From Eubacteriales bacterium (GTDB lineage Bacteria; Bacillota; Clostridia; Christensenellales; Aristaeellaceae), in assembly GCA_028693055.1 (NCBI GenBank), contig JAQUWD010000011.1, forward strand, positions 1-64,000: DNA of 64,000 nt, given 5' to 3'. Positions within the stretch are counted from its first letter, which is position 1, and every line of letters starts with the position of its first letter. Positions 16,915-27,359 of the stretch are shown piece by piece. The translations under genes and the position numbers were made by a program. The notes below the pieces were generated by a model that saw nothing but the letters and a program-made list of their open reading frames with translations, did not search any database and was not told the DNA's origin.

Positions 16915-18603
16915 ATGGATCAATTGGTGGATACCCAAAACAAAACTTTGGGTCTAAGGCTATTGGAAAAAACGGGTGATATGCGGTTTCGAGTGAATCG
17001 AATGGAAATCAAACTATGGGGCGGAAATCTGGTTCCTATCGATGGTTGGACCCATCGTTGGGATAAGCAGCGCAGTACAAAGCTTTTTCATCGTTTAGAC
17101 GATTTGGGCTGCAATCTATATCGACTCTGGGGAGGCGGTATGCCATACGGCGATGATTTCTATGAGGACTGTGACCGTAGTGGAATCATGATTTATCAAG
17201 ATTTCTATTTAAATTGGTCCTATTATCTTGATGGAGAGAAAGAGCGTGAACTTTTTTATCAAGAAGCACTTCATACGGTGCGGCGGCTCAAGCACCATGC
17301 CAGTATTTTGCTTTGGAGTGGCGGAAATGAAACGCTTATGCATCACCAAGAAAATGCTTATGAACGCCCAGAATTATCTTATGCACCCTTTATGGAGGAT
17401 TTCGCACGTGCTGCCCAAGAGGCGGATCCAGACCGTTTCTATCTTCTCAGCTCACCTAGTGGTGGAAATTATCCAAGCGATCCAGGTGAAGGGGACGGCC
17501 ATCCTCTGTATTACACCTATCGTCATGCCGTGGAGAAATACCCAGTATTTGTTTCAGAGTCAGCGCGCACCTCTACTGGGCCTCTGCGTAGTCTAAAACG
17601 TTTTATGAACGAAGATGAAATATGGCCGAAGGGCTATATCAACCAAGTCACCTATCCTAGTGCGCATCCCAATAAAGAGAAATATTTCAAAGCCGACGAA
17701 AAATTCTTTATCCCTTTATGGAAGCGGGTACCCATTCCCGATACATGGAAAAAATGGAGCGCCGGTTTCTTTGCAGGCGAATCGGCGGCTGTAGAGCGTT
17801 TTTATGAAGCCCATGACGCAGCATCTCTAGTATATCGATACAATGCCGCTTACGCTGACTTCATGAGGACGTACAGTGAGGGTGTTCTGCGAGGAAAACC
17901 ATATTTTGATAGTGAAAGTCGTCGAACTCCTAATGGCTATTTGCTATGGAAGGTAAACGATACATGGCCGCAGTTCTACTGCTCCCTCATTGACTATTTT
18001 ATGGAGACCTATATTCCCTATTATCAGGTGAAACGCTCCTTTGCCCCCATTTTACTATCTTTTGAAGACGATAACCATCTGTTGCTTTGGGGTGTAAACG
18101 ACACAGCGCATGAGGTGTGCGGAACTCTGCGAGTTGTAGGCTTCAGCATGGCCAATAATCGCATAATGGGTGAATTTACGGTGCCTGTATCTCTCCGAGC
18201 AGGTGAATCCCGTGTCCTCACAGATCTTGACCCTATTTGCCCCGTGATACGGGAATGGGTGCTTTATGCTTCATTAACAACCAGTGACGGTCACGAGTTA
18301 GCCCGCAAAGACGCCTTTATCGAGCTGGAACGTTATCTGACTTTTCCGGAGGCAAAGCTTTCTCTTGAATGGCACGACGATACAATCATTGTACAAACGG
18401 ATCGCTTCGCCCACTGTGTCGAGCTGGGAGGTGGAGTCGATGGGCAGGAATTCGGTTGGCTATTTGATGATAACTACTTCAATATACTGCCATTTGAAAA
18501 AAGAGTTATTCACGTACTTGAACGCCCATCAGACAGCTGCATACTCCATGCAAAAGCCCATTATTCTCCCTATGAAACGACTGTGAGTGTTAAAAATGAT
18601 TGA
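16915..18603 (+). pseudogene. N-terminally truncated GH2 beta-mannosidase-like glycosidase
   Basis: 562 codons remain; family members are usually ~800-850 aa. The N-terminal sugar-binding domain is gone and the ORF starts within the immunoglobulin-like domain just before the TIM barrel (FRVNRMEIKLWGGNLVP). The barrel looks intact: YRLWGGGMPYGDDFYEDCD, IMIYQDF, acid/base Glu in LLWSGGNET, and a candidate nucleophile Glu in PVFVSESA. No ribosome site precedes ATG 16915. The parent would be an exo-beta-mannosidase or exo-glucosaminidase. It is a remnant made by the deletion that also removed permease 2. Confidence 0.75.
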
Positions 18604-19036
18604 ATGGAAAGTGAAAAGCGCCCAGCCAGCCGAAGTGTGCTCTATGCCGGAGGGGTTTATCTATGAACCGCCAACAGAGCAGTTTGATCTCAAAAATGAC
18701 TGGCTAACTTGGCGAAAATGCCAAGCATCCCTTCCCTTAGAAACAGCGGCAATCTGCGGTTTTTTATCCAGCCGTAAAGCCAAATGTACCAGTTTTGAAC
18801 AAGTCGAAACTCATACGCAGCAGGAGCAATTTCTTTTTGCTAAAGGTATTTCTACCATGATATTGCTTACATCAACAAAAATACCCTTGTATTTTTCCTT
18901 TCCCGAAGGCTCATCGCTAATCGTTTTTCCCGGTGCGGCCCATTATTTAGGACCCTCTCTCACGGAAAACGCACTATGTATAGTCGTTACCTCACCGAAA
19001 TCCACAACAAGCCTTTTTCCTTTGTCCGAACCGTAA
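18596..19036 (+). CDS. Hypothetical protein, possible cupin/ureidoglycolate-lyase-like fold
   Basis: 146 aa; ATG 18596 overlaps the stop of the GH2 gene (ATGATTGA), so it was translationally coupled. The C-terminal half is beta-rich with SSLIVFPGAAHYLGPS, which recalls the core of AllA-like ureidoglycolate lyases, but the match is weak. It may be a small sugar-modifying or accessory protein of the glycosidase locus. Confidence 0.55.
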   Translation: MIEWKVKSAQPAEVCSMPEGFIYEPPTEQFDLKNDWLTWRKCQASLPLETAAICGFLSSRKAKCTSFEQVETHTQQEQFLFAKGISTMILLTSTKIPLYFSFPEGSSLIVFPGAAHYLGPSLTENALCIVVTSPKSTTSLFPLSEP

Positions 19037-19102
19037 TCCTGTTCCAATAACACAATCCAATCGTATCACTGTGCACCCTCGCTTCTCACTCCCAATGAAA
19101 AC

Positions 19103-19127
19103 GCCCCGCGACCCTCCGTCGCGGGGC
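19103..19127 (-). terminator. Intrinsic terminator of the sulfhydrylase gene, copy 2 of the dispersed repeat
   Basis: 10-bp perfect stem GCCCCGCGAC/GTCGCGGGGC, identical to 11921-11945, with a TTTT run on the - strand. Similarity to copy 1 continues ~50 bp towards the gene (CTGCCGCAG...TCCGG). Confidence 0.8.
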
Positions 19128-19178
19128 ATTCTACACCCATCCACTGCCGCAGCTGTCCGGGATGCAGTAGCACTGCTG

Positions 19179-20435
19179 TTATTCCAAGGCTTGCTTTAAA
19201 TCGAGGATGAGGTCCTCCGGGTTTTCAAGCCCAATGCTCAAACGGATTAGCTCCGGCCGTACCCCGGCCGCCAATAGCTCTTCATTGTTCATCTGCCCGT
19301 GGGTGGTGCTGGCGGGATGAATCACAAGGCTCTTTGCGTCTGCTACGTTGGCTAGTAGGCTGAATAAATGAAGGCGATCAATAAACCGACGGCCTTCCTC
19401 CACGCCGCCCTTTACCCCAAAGCTCATGACCGCCCCCGCACCGTTAGGCGTATATTTCATGGCTCTCTCGTGATAGGGATCGCCCGGAAGCATGGGATAG
19501 TGCACATAAGCCACATTGGGGTGACTGTCCAGAAATTGCGCAATCTTCAATGCATTTTGGCAGTGACGCTCTACCCTTAGGCTGAGGGTCTCCAATCCTT
19601 GCAAAATCAAAAAGGCGTTAAAAGGGCTCAGGCACGCGCCAAATTCACGTATCATTTGGCAGCGCAAACGGCTTGCTACCGGCGCGGGTTGGTCGGCGTA
19701 AATGATCTTTCCGTTTTGTGGGTCAGGCTGCGTCATCACGGCAAAACGGGGAGAATGAAAATCAAAACGTCCCATATCGATCACACAGCCGCCAATCGAG
19801 GTGCCATGTCCGCCAGCGTATTTGCTTAAAGAATGGACGATAATATCCGCATAGGGCTTTGCGCAAAAGATAGGCGGCATGCCAAAGGTATTGTCCAGCA
19901 CGATGGGAACGCCGTGGCGATTTGCGATGGCGCGGATTTTTTCAAAATCAGGAATATTGATATTCGGGTTGCAGATGGTTTCTAAATAAATCATTCGCGT
20001 GCGCTCGCCGATCGCGTTTTCCATAGCGTCCAAATCATCCGGGGAAACAAAGGTGGTATGGATATCGCTCACCTGAGGCAGCCGGGAAGCGAGCAGGGTA
20101 TACGTACCTCCATAGAGGGTTGATATGGCGACGATGTGGTCGCCATGTCCGCAAAGGGCGTAAATAGCGGCGGAAATCGCCGCCATACCGCTGGCAAAGC
20201 AGACTGTCGCCACCCCTTGCTCGATGGCGGTCATGCGCTGCTCAAGAGCCTCGATGGTGGGGTTATCGATGCGGGTATAGGTAAACCCCTTCACGCTGCT
20301 GTTGAAAACCCCGGCTGCCATAGCCGCGTCGTCATAGCAGTAGGAGGTAGTTTGATAAATCGGCATGGCACGGGAGTGGGTTTCCCGGTCGGGATGTTGT
20401 CCGGCATGTAGCTGAATAGTATCCAAATGTTCCAT
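19179..20435 (-). CDS. O-acetylhomoserine sulfhydrylase (Cys/Met metabolism PLP enzyme)
   Basis: 418 aa, near the usual ~425. PLP-lysine lies in HSLSKYAGGHG; other family blocks are YTRIDNPTIEALEQR, FASGMAAISAA, YGGTYTLL and VLDNTFGMPP. It condenses O-acetylhomoserine with sulfide (or methanethiol) to homocysteine (or methionine) in the cytoplasm. Gamma-lyase activity cannot be excluded by sequence. GGGGAGAG precedes the ATG. It lies 29 bp after the repeat-protein gene on the same strand and may be read through from it. Confidence 0.88.
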   Translation of the reverse strand: MEHLDTIQLHAGQHPDRETHSRAMPIYQTTSYCYDDAAMAAGVFNSSVKGFTYTRIDNPTIEALEQRMTAIEQGVATVCFASGMAAISAAIYALCGHGDHIVAISTLYGGTYTLLASRLPQVSDIHTTFVSPDDLDAMENAIGERTRMIYLETICNPNINIPDFEKIRAIANRHGVPIVLDNTFGMPPIFCAKPYADIIVHSLSKYAGGHGTSIGGCVIDMGRFDFHSPRFAVMTQPDPQNGKIIYADQPAPVASRLRCQMIREFGACLSPFNAFLILQGLETLSLRVERHCQNALKIAQFLDSHPNVAYVHYPMLPGDPYHERAMKYTPNGAGAVMSFGVKGGVEEGRRFIDRLHLFSLLANVADAKSLVIHPASTTHGQMNNEELLAAGVRPELIRLSIGLENPEDLILDLKQALE

Positions 20436-20464
20436 AGTCGTCTCTCCCCATTTTCAGCATAGGA

Positions 20465-23400
20465 TTATTTGATGATCTGGTTTCCTTCCAAGTCATAATA
20501 CTTTTTCTCGGCAACGCTACCGTCCGTCTGATAGGTGTATTCCACAGACGCATATCCGTCGCTATTCAAAACCGCCCTGCCACCGCGATCCAAATAGCTT
20601 TCCTTCACAACTTTTTTGTTGCTGTTGTACTCGCGTACCACGATAGCGTAGCCCTTTACCTGCAGCACTGGCAATCTTCTGTCGTCGTAATAGGATTCTT
20701 TGCTCACATTACCCGCATCGTCATACTCTCTCTCAAGCATAGCGTAACCTTGATCGATCATCATTGGTTCGCTATTTACGTCATAATAGCTCTCCTTAAT
20801 GATCTTCTGATCCCTAAAGGTTCTCTGCACCATGTAATAGCCATTTTTATGAACGATCGGCTGACCGTTTCCATCATAATAGGCTTCTTCGTTACAATTA
20901 CCCGCGTCATCATAGCCGCGCTTTACCATGGCATAGCCGTTTGACAGCGTAAGCGGCTGACCTTCCCCATCAAAGTAGCTTTCTTCAATGATTTTCTTAT
21001 TTTCATTATATACGCGCCGTAGGATCGAGTAACCATTTTTGTGAGCCACCGGTAAGCCATTTCCATCAAAATAGGCTTCTTCGTTTACATTGCCCGCTTC
21101 GTCATAGCCGCGCTTTATCTTTGCATAGCCGTTTGGCAGCGTAAGCGGCTGACCTTCCACATCAAAGTAGCTTTCTTCGATAATCTTCTTGTTATCACTA
21201 AATACGCGCTGTATCCTGTGATAGCCGCTTTTGTGAGCTACCGGCAAGCCGTTTCCATCGAAGTAGGCCTCTTCGTTCACATTGCCCGCTTCGTCATAGC
21301 CGCGCTTCAGCATTGCATAACCGTTTGCCAAAGTCAACGGCTGATTGTCACCATCATAGTAGCGCTCTTCAATGATCTGCTTTTCCTCATTATACACACG
21401 TCGTATCATCCAATAGCCATTTTTATGGGCGACTTGCTGTCCTTCTCCGTCGAAGTAGGCTTCTTCGTTCACATTGCCCGCTTCGTCATAGCCGCGCTTC
21501 AGCATCGCATAGCCGTTTGGCATTGTCATTGGCTGTTCGCTGCTGTCAAAGTAGCTTTCCTGCACAACTTTCTTGTTTTCATTGTACACGCGATGTATGG
21601 AATAATACCCATTTTTATGAGCAACTGGCTGTCCGCTACCGTCGAAATAGCTTTCTTCGCTCACATTGCCCGCTTCATCATAGCCGCGCTTTAGCGCTGC
21701 ATAGCCGTTGGACAATGTAAGCGGTTGATTGGACGTATCAAAGTAGCTTTCCTCAATAATTTGCTTCTTATCGTTAAATACACGCCGTACGATGGCATAA
21801 CCGTTCTTATGAGAAACGGGCTGTCCGTTTCCGTCGAAATAGCTTTCTTCGATGACATTTCCCACTTCATCATAGACGCGCTTTAGCATCGCGTACCCAT
21901 TAGTCAAGATGATAGGCAGATTTTTCGCATCAAAGTAGCTTTCCTGAATCACTTTTTTATTTTCGTTGTACACCCGCCGAAGAATCACATAACCGTTCTT
22001 GTGAGTTACTGGCTGTCCATTTCCGTCATAATAGGCTTCCTCGCTTACATTGCCCGCTTCGTCATAGCCGCGCTTCAGCATCGCATAGCCGTTTGCCAGC
22101 GTTATAGGCGCGCTGTTTCCGTCAAAATAGCTTTCTTCGATGATTTGTTTTTTTTCGTTGAATATACGTCTCAAGAGCGCATATCCATTTTTATGGACTA
22201 CCGGCTTTCCGTTTCCATCGAAATAGGCTTCTTCGTTTACATTGCCCGCCTCGTCATAGCCGCGCTTCAGCATCGCATAGCCGTTTGTCAGCGTTATAGG
22301 CGCACCGTTTCCGTCAAAATAGCTTTCTTCGATGATTTGTTTTTTTTCGTTGAATATACGTCTCAAGAGCGAATATCCATTTTTATGGACTACCGGCTTT
22401 CCGTTTCCATCGAAATAGGCTTCTTCGTTTACATTACCCGCATCGTCATAGCCGCGCTTGAGCATCGCATAGCCGTTTGCCAGCGTTACAGGCGCGCTGT
22501 TTTCGTCAAAATAGCTTTCTTCGATAATTTTATTGCTTTCATTGTATATGCGCCGTACCAGAGCGTACCCGTTTTTGTGCGCTACGGGCTGTCCGTTTCC
22601 GTCGAAATAGGCTTCTTCGTTTACATTGCCCACCTCGTCATAGTCGCGCTTGAGCATCGCATAGCCGTTTGTCAGCGTTATGGGCGCGCTGTTTTCGTCG
22701 AAATAGCTTTCTTCCACGATTTTATTATTTTCATTGTATAAACGCCGTACCAGCGCGTACCCGTTTTTATGCGCTACGGGCTGTCCGTTTCCGTCGAAAT
22801 AAGCTTCTGCGTTTACATTGCCTGCTTCGTCATAGCCGCGCTTCAGCATCGCATAGCCGTTTGCCAGCGTCACAGACGCACCATTTTCGTCAAAATAGCT
22901 TTCTTCGATGATTTTATTGTTTTCATTGTATACACGCCTTACTAAGGCATATCCATTTTTGTGTGCTACGGGCTGTCCGTTTCCGTCAAAATAAGCTTCT
23001 TCATTTACATTGCCCGCTTCGTCATAACCGCGCTTTAGCATCGCATAGCCGTTTGCCAGCGTCACAGGCTGATCTGCCTCGTCAAAGTAACTTTCCTGAA
23101 TAATCTTCTTGTTCTCGTTGTACACCCGCCGAAGAATCGCATAACCGCTCTTGTGCTGTACAGGCTGAACGTTACCGTCAAAATAGGCTTCTTCGTTTAC
23201 ATTGCCCGCTTCATCATAGCCGCGCTTTAGCATTGCATAACCGTTTGCCAACGTTACGGGTTCTCCGTTTTCATTGTAATAGCTTTCTTCAATGATCTTT
23301 TTTTCCTCGTTGTACACCCGTTTTAAAGAATAATAACCGTTCTTATGCATGATGGGCTGGTCGTTTCCATCATAATAGGCTTCTTCGTTTACATTGCCCG

Positions 23401-25831
23401 CTTCGTCATAGCCGCGCTTTAGCATTGCATAGCCGTTTGCTAGTAGGATAGGCGCACCCTTTTCATCAAAATAGCTTTCCTCAATGACCTTCTTGTTTTC
23501 GTTAAACACCCGTTGTATCTCCGCATATCCCGCTTTACTCAGCAACGGCTGCTCATCCGTGTCAAAATATGTTTCTGAAGAGACATTACCGTTTTCATCA
23601 TAAGAGCGCTGAACCACATGGTATCCGTTTTTGCAAAGAATCGGCTGTTCTTCTTCATCAAAATAGCTTTCGCTGGCAAGCTTGCCATTATCGTAGTACG
23701 TTTTTTTTACTGCTGCATAGCCGTTGCTATTTCGCGTAGCCTTCCCCTGTTCATCAAAGTATCGTTCCTCAGCCACGTATTGCTTTTCATCATAAGCTCG
23801 TTCAAAAGAAGCATAGCCTTGGCTTACCTTGCAGGGCTGCCCATCCGCCGCTAAATAGCTTTCCCGGATCAGTAGCTTGCCGTCGTACTGCCGTAAACGC
23901 ACGGCATAGCCGTCCTTGCCCATCATTGGCTTTCCGTTTCTATCTAAAAAACCATATTCTATTACGTTTCCATTTTCATCATAGGAGGAAACGATCGTGC
24001 CATATCCGTTTGCTGTTTCCACGAATCCATCGTTAAGGTCCAAATAACTCTCTTTAACAATCTTCCCATTTTCGTTTAGCATGCAGAGCTTTTTGGCATA
24101 CCCGTCCGCTAGCTTTATCGGCTGGTTATCCGCACCGTAATAGGTAAGCGTATAGGAGGTACGATCCTCACTGTAAGCCTTGCGCGTATAGGCGTATTCG
24201 TTGCCCATAAGGGCAAGGGAGCCGTCCTTCAAATAGTAAAGGGTGGATAAAAGCGTATCCTCTTCATCGTATTCGTTTATCTTGGAAGCATAACCAGAGG
24301 AGCAATTCATCAGCTCCCCTTCCAAATCAAAATAGCTTTCTTCCTCCACTTTACCGTTTTCATGGTAGCGGTAATTCACTCCATGATATCCAGAGGTGGA
24401 ATAGACTCCTTCTCCATTGATAAAATACGATTCCGTAGCAACCTTGCTATCATAATAAGTATAGTGGATTTCACTGTAGCCCTTTGCGTTTACAACAGGC
24501 TGCCCGTCTGTATCCAGATAAGTGGTTACCAGCTTTTTGCCGTCTTCATCCACCGTATAGGAAATGGAGCTGTACCCCTGCGTGGTCACGACGAGTTTGC
24601 CTTTTGCATCCAAATAACGCTGCCCGGTCAGGTGCTTGTCATCATCATAGAAATACTCAATCTTCGCGTAGCCTTCCGCGCTTTCGATGATATTCCCCTT
24701 CGTATCGTAATAGGATGTGGTTCCAATCTGAGAATTGATAGCAAAGCTGTTTTTCAGCTTCGCATATCCCAGCTGCGGTACGATCATGAGCTTATCCTTA
24801 TCATTATAGTAGCGAATCTGAGAGACGCGTCCATTGGTGGCATATTCGGTATCAACACGGGAGTATCCCTTGTCATGATAGGTGCGGTTGCCATCCGCAT
24901 CATAATAGCATTCGCTTCTCACACGATTTCTGCCGTCATATTCTCGGGAGATTCCATAATATCCCCCCGTTTGCTGACAGGGCTGCTCAAATTCGTCAAA
25001 ATACATTTCTTTGGTGGGGTTTACCGCCCCGCCCGCATATTCGTAGGTCACATAGGCATAACCAGCCTTTACCATCGTCAGATTTCCATTTTCATCATAA
25101 TAAGCCATTTTACGAAAACGGCCTTTTTCATAGGTCTTTTCCATCGTCGCATAGCCGACGTTGGTGTTAAAAACACTATTACCTGCCGCATCCAGATAAG
25201 CGATACGGCTTGTATAGGTTTCCCCTACATATTCAAAAATAGCCGTAGCATAACCGTTTTCATTATTCATCGGCTGTCCGTCAGCGTTAAAATACTCTTC
25301 CTTGTTCTTCTTGGTCTTATCATATTTATTAGTGAAATAGCTAAATACGCAATGGGCATAAAGAGTGTCCGAGCGTACCGGCTGCTCATTGGCGTCATAA
25401 TTCCACGTGTCCAACAGCCAACGTCCTTTATAGGCGCTGATTTGTTTCGCGAATCCTTCCGGGCCAACAGCCAGCTGTCCGTCCTGATCATAGTAGATTT
25501 TTTCAATGACCTTGCGGCTTCCATTCCATTTCTGTGTGCATACGGCATAACCGTCGGCATTATTGACGGGTTCACCCTTAGCGTCTAAATACTCCGTCTT
25601 TACCAGCAAAGAACCGGAGGCATAGGTATACTTAACGGTAGCATAGCCAAGATTATCCGCTATTGTCGGATTACCGGACGCATCCACATAGGTAAGCCCG
25701 ATCAGCTTACCGTTATAAGCATAGGTTCGTTGAACTGATAGGTTGTTAGATACCTCTGCGCTTGACGAAAAAAGGGGAGCAAAAAGAAGGCAAATGCTAA
25801 CCAAACAACAAAGCAATTTATTGAAACGCAT
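20465..25831 (-). CDS. Giant secreted protein of ~55 tandem 32-residue Tyr/Gly repeats
   Basis: 1788 aa with a signal peptide (MRFNKLLCCLVSICLLFAP...SSA, residues ~1-25). The rest is almost entirely 32-residue units of the form NGYAMLKRGYDEAGNVNEEA-YFDGNGQPVAHK. In the C-terminal half two unit types alternate: type A ends ...QPVAHK and type B carries YNENKKIIEESYFD and ends ...TLA. I count 14 successive A-B pairs (64 aa, 192 bp). No LPXTG, S-layer or catalytic domain is seen at either end. The pattern recalls YD/RHS-type beta-hairpin repeats; a cell-surface adhesin or solenoid is the likeliest role. Near-identical A units suggest recent duplication or gene conversion. GGAGAG precedes the ATG. 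Confidence 0.85.
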   Translation of the reverse strand: MRFNKLLCCLVSICLLFAPLFSSSAEVSNNLSVQRTYAYNGKLIGLTYVDASGNPTIADNLGYATVKYTYASGSLLVKTEYLDAKGEPVNNADGYAVCTQKWNGSRKVIEKIYYDQDGQLAVGPEGFAKQISAYKGRWLLDTWNYDANEQPVRSDTLYAHCVFSYFTNKYDKTKKNKEEYFNADGQPMNNENGYATAIFEYVGETYTSRIAYLDAAGNSVFNTNVGYATMEKTYEKGRFRKMAYYDENGNLTMVKAGYAYVTYEYAGGAVNPTKEMYFDEFEQPCQQTGGYYGISREYDGRNRVRSECYYDADGNRTYHDKGYSRVDTEYATNGRVSQIRYYNDKDKLMIVPQLGYAKLKNSFAINSQIGTTSYYDTKGNIIESAEGYAKIEYFYDDDKHLTGQRYLDAKGKLVVTTQGYSSISYTVDEDGKKLVTTYLDTDGQPVVNAKGYSEIHYTYYDSKVATESYFINGEGVYSTSGYHGVNYRYHENGKVEEESYFDLEGELMNCSSGYASKINEYDEEDTLLSTLYYLKDGSLALMGNEYAYTRKAYSEDRTSYTLTYYGADNQPIKLADGYAKKLCMLNENGKIVKESYLDLNDGFVETANGYGTIVSSYDENGNVIEYGFLDRNGKPMMGKDGYAVRLRQYDGKLLIRESYLAADGQPCKVSQGYASFERAYDEKQYVAEERYFDEQGKATRNSNGYAAVKKTYYDNGKLASESYFDEEEQPILCKNGYHVVQRSYDENGNVSSETYFDTDEQPLLSKAGYAEIQRVFNENKKVIEESYFDEKGAPILLANGYAMLKRGYDEAGNVNEEAYYDGNDQPIMHKNGYYSLKRVYNEEKKIIEESYYNENGEPVTLANGYAMLKRGYDEAGNVNEEAYFDGNVQPVQHKSGYAILRRVYNENKKIIQESYFDEADQPVTLANGYAMLKRGYDEAGNVNEEAYFDGNGQPVAHKNGYALVRRVYNENNKIIEESYFDENGASVTLANGYAMLKRGYDEAGNVNAEAYFDGNGQPVAHKNGYALVRRLYNENNKIVEESYFDENSAPITLTNGYAMLKRDYDEVGNVNEEAYFDGNGQPVAHKNGYALVRRIYNESNKIIEESYFDENSAPVTLANGYAMLKRGYDDAGNVNEEAYFDGNGKPVVHKNGYSLLRRIFNEKKQIIEESYFDGNGAPITLTNGYAMLKRGYDEAGNVNEEAYFDGNGKPVVHKNGYALLRRIFNEKKQIIEESYFDGNSAPITLANGYAMLKRGYDEAGNVSEEAYYDGNGQPVTHKNGYVILRRVYNENKKVIQESYFDAKNLPIILTNGYAMLKRVYDEVGNVIEESYFDGNGQPVSHKNGYAIVRRVFNDKKQIIEESYFDTSNQPLTLSNGYAALKRGYDEAGNVSEESYFDGSGQPVAHKNGYYSIHRVYNENKKVVQESYFDSSEQPMTMPNGYAMLKRGYDEAGNVNEEAYFDGEGQQVAHKNGYWMIRRVYNEEKQIIEERYYDGDNQPLTLANGYAMLKRGYDEAGNVNEEAYFDGNGLPVAHKSGYHRIQRVFSDNKKIIEESYFDVEGQPLTLPNGYAKIKRGYDEAGNVNEEAYFDGNGLPVAHKNGYSILRRVYNENKKIIEESYFDGEGQPLTLSNGYAMVKRGYDDAGNCNEEAYYDGNGQPIVHKNGYYMVQRTFRDQKIIKESYYDVNSEPMMIDQGYAMLEREYDDAGNVSKESYYDDRRLPVLQVKGYAIVVREYNSNKKVVKESYLDRGGRAVLNSDGYASVEYTYQTDGSVAEKKYYDLEGNQIIK

Positions 25832-25885
25832 AACTGTCTCTCCTTTACCATTTCACGAGCTGTAGTCAAAAGAAAACGGAAAAAA

Positions 25886-25916
25886 ATGCCATAATGCATT
25901 TGATTCATTATGGCAT
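25886..25916 (-). terminator. Intrinsic terminator of the SNF transporter
   Basis: ATGCCATAATG, 9-nt loop, CATTATGGCAT; on the - strand TTTTTT follows. Confidence 0.8.
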
Positions 25917-25971
25917 ATCCATTTCTATTTTTCAAGTAAACATTTGGCTTTCAAAGAAGAAACGCGCTTTT

Positions 25972-27345
25972 TTAGGCCTTGAAGAATTTTTCCACATAAC
26001 CCAATACAAAGATGATCAGCATGATGACAGGAAGCACATAGGTCAAATATCGACGGCTCCATTTGGGAAACTTGATTCCCTTACCCGCGTCGCATTCCTC
26101 AATGAAACGATCCCAGCCCCAGCCGCTTTTGCTGACACAAAAGGCCAGATAAATCAAGCTGCCCAGCGGCAGAAGGTTGTTGGAAACAATAAAATCCTCT
26201 AAATCCTGAATATTGCTCGCGCCGCCTAGGGGATGAAACCCACTTAACAGGTTAAAGCCGAGCACGCAAGGCAGGCTCAGCAATGCGATCAGCCCGAAGT
26301 TGATCCAAACGGATTTTTTACGAGACCAACCCCAAAGATCAATGGCAAAGCTAATAATATTTTCAAAGACAGCCACAATGGTGGACAAGGCCGCAAAGGA
26401 CATAAACACAAAGAAAAGCGTGCCCCACAACCGTCCGCCCGCCATCTGATTAAATACGTTGGGAAGGGTGACAAACACCAAGCCCGGGCCGGCCCCCGGC
26501 TCTACTCCAAAGGAAAAACAAGCGGGGAAAATAATCAAGCCAGCCAAAAAAGCAGCGAAGGTATCCAACAGACAGATGTTCACGCTTTCGCCCATCAGGC
26601 TATGCTCCCGGCTGATATAGCTGCCGAAGATCGCCATGGAACCGATACCGATGCTCAGTGTGAAGAAAGCCTGCCCCATAGCCGCATAAACGGCGTCCCA
26701 CAATCCGCCTTCCACTAATCTGCCAAAATCAGGCACCAAATAAAATTGTATGCCAGCGGAAGCGTTTGGTAAGGTCAAGCTGCGCACGCAAAGGATGATC
26801 ATGATCACAAACAAAGCGCTCATCATCAGCTTTGTGATTCTTTCTACGCCCTTTTGCAGTCCAAGGCTGCATATCAAAAAGCCGAGAAGCATGGTGATCA
26901 GCATCCAAAAAGTCATTTCAACAGGGTTTGTCAGCATCGCATCAAAAACGCCGCCTACCGCTTCAACGCTCAGCCCGTCAAAAACCCCGGAGGCGCTTTT
27001 GAAAACATAAGAGAGCATCCACCCGGCGACAGTGGTATAAAACATCATCAAAAGGTAGTTGCCGATCACACCGAAAATGCTAAAGATATGCCATTTCGTA
27101 CCCTTTGGCTCTAAGGTATGAAAGCTGCGCGCAACGGATTTCTGGCTGGCCCGGCCAACGGATAACTCCATCGTCATGATGGGAAGCCCCAGAATCGCCA
27201 AAAAGAAAAGGTAGAACAATACAAAGGCAGCGCCGCCGTATTTTCCCACAATGTACGGAAATCTCCATACGTTGCCAAGGCCGATGGCACAGCCTGCCGA
27301 AATAAGAAGAAAGCCCAAACGCGATGAAAACTTTTCCCGCTGCAT
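25972..27345 (-). CDS. Sodium-dependent transporter, SNF (neurotransmitter:sodium symporter) family
   Basis: 457 aa with ~11-12 hydrophobic helices. TM1 has the family signature (GFLLISAGCAIGLGNVWRFP) with the unwound sodium-site region, followed by GGAAFVLFYLFFL. It probably imports an amino acid with Na+, as in LeuT/MhsT relatives. The start is ATG 27345, spaced 10 bp from AAAGGG; a TTG at 27354 is the ORF limit. It begins 14 bp after dnaN ends and is on the same strand. Confidence 0.92.
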   Translation of the reverse strand: MQREKFSSRLGFLLISAGCAIGLGNVWRFPYIVGKYGGAAFVLFYLFFLAILGLPIMTMELSVGRASQKSVARSFHTLEPKGTKWHIFSIFGVIGNYLLMMFYTTVAGWMLSYVFKSASGVFDGLSVEAVGGVFDAMLTNPVEMTFWMLITMLLGFLICSLGLQKGVERITKLMMSALFVIMIILCVRSLTLPNASAGIQFYLVPDFGRLVEGGLWDAVYAAMGQAFFTLSIGIGSMAIFGSYISREHSLMGESVNICLLDTFAAFLAGLIIFPACFSFGVEPGAGPGLVFVTLPNVFNQMAGGRLWGTLFFVFMSFAALSTIVAVFENIISFAIDLWGWSRKKSVWINFGLIALLSLPCVLGFNLLSGFHPLGGASNIQDLEDFIVSNNLLPLGSLIYLAFCVSKSGWGWDRFIEECDAGKGIKFPKWSRRYLTYVLPVIMLIIFVLGYVEKFFKA

Positions 27346-27359
27346 TGTTATCAATCCCT

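Noticed and set aside
21218-25588. Long + strand ORFs (158, 246 and 408 aa) opposite the repeat protein
   Set aside because: They are antisense shadows: the repeat codon pattern keeps the reverse frame open. They lack ribosome sites and mirror the repeats.
20465-25831. Regular repeats as a CRISPR array
   Set aside because: The period is 96/192 bp, fully coding, with diverged repeats and no unique spacers; no cas genes are near.
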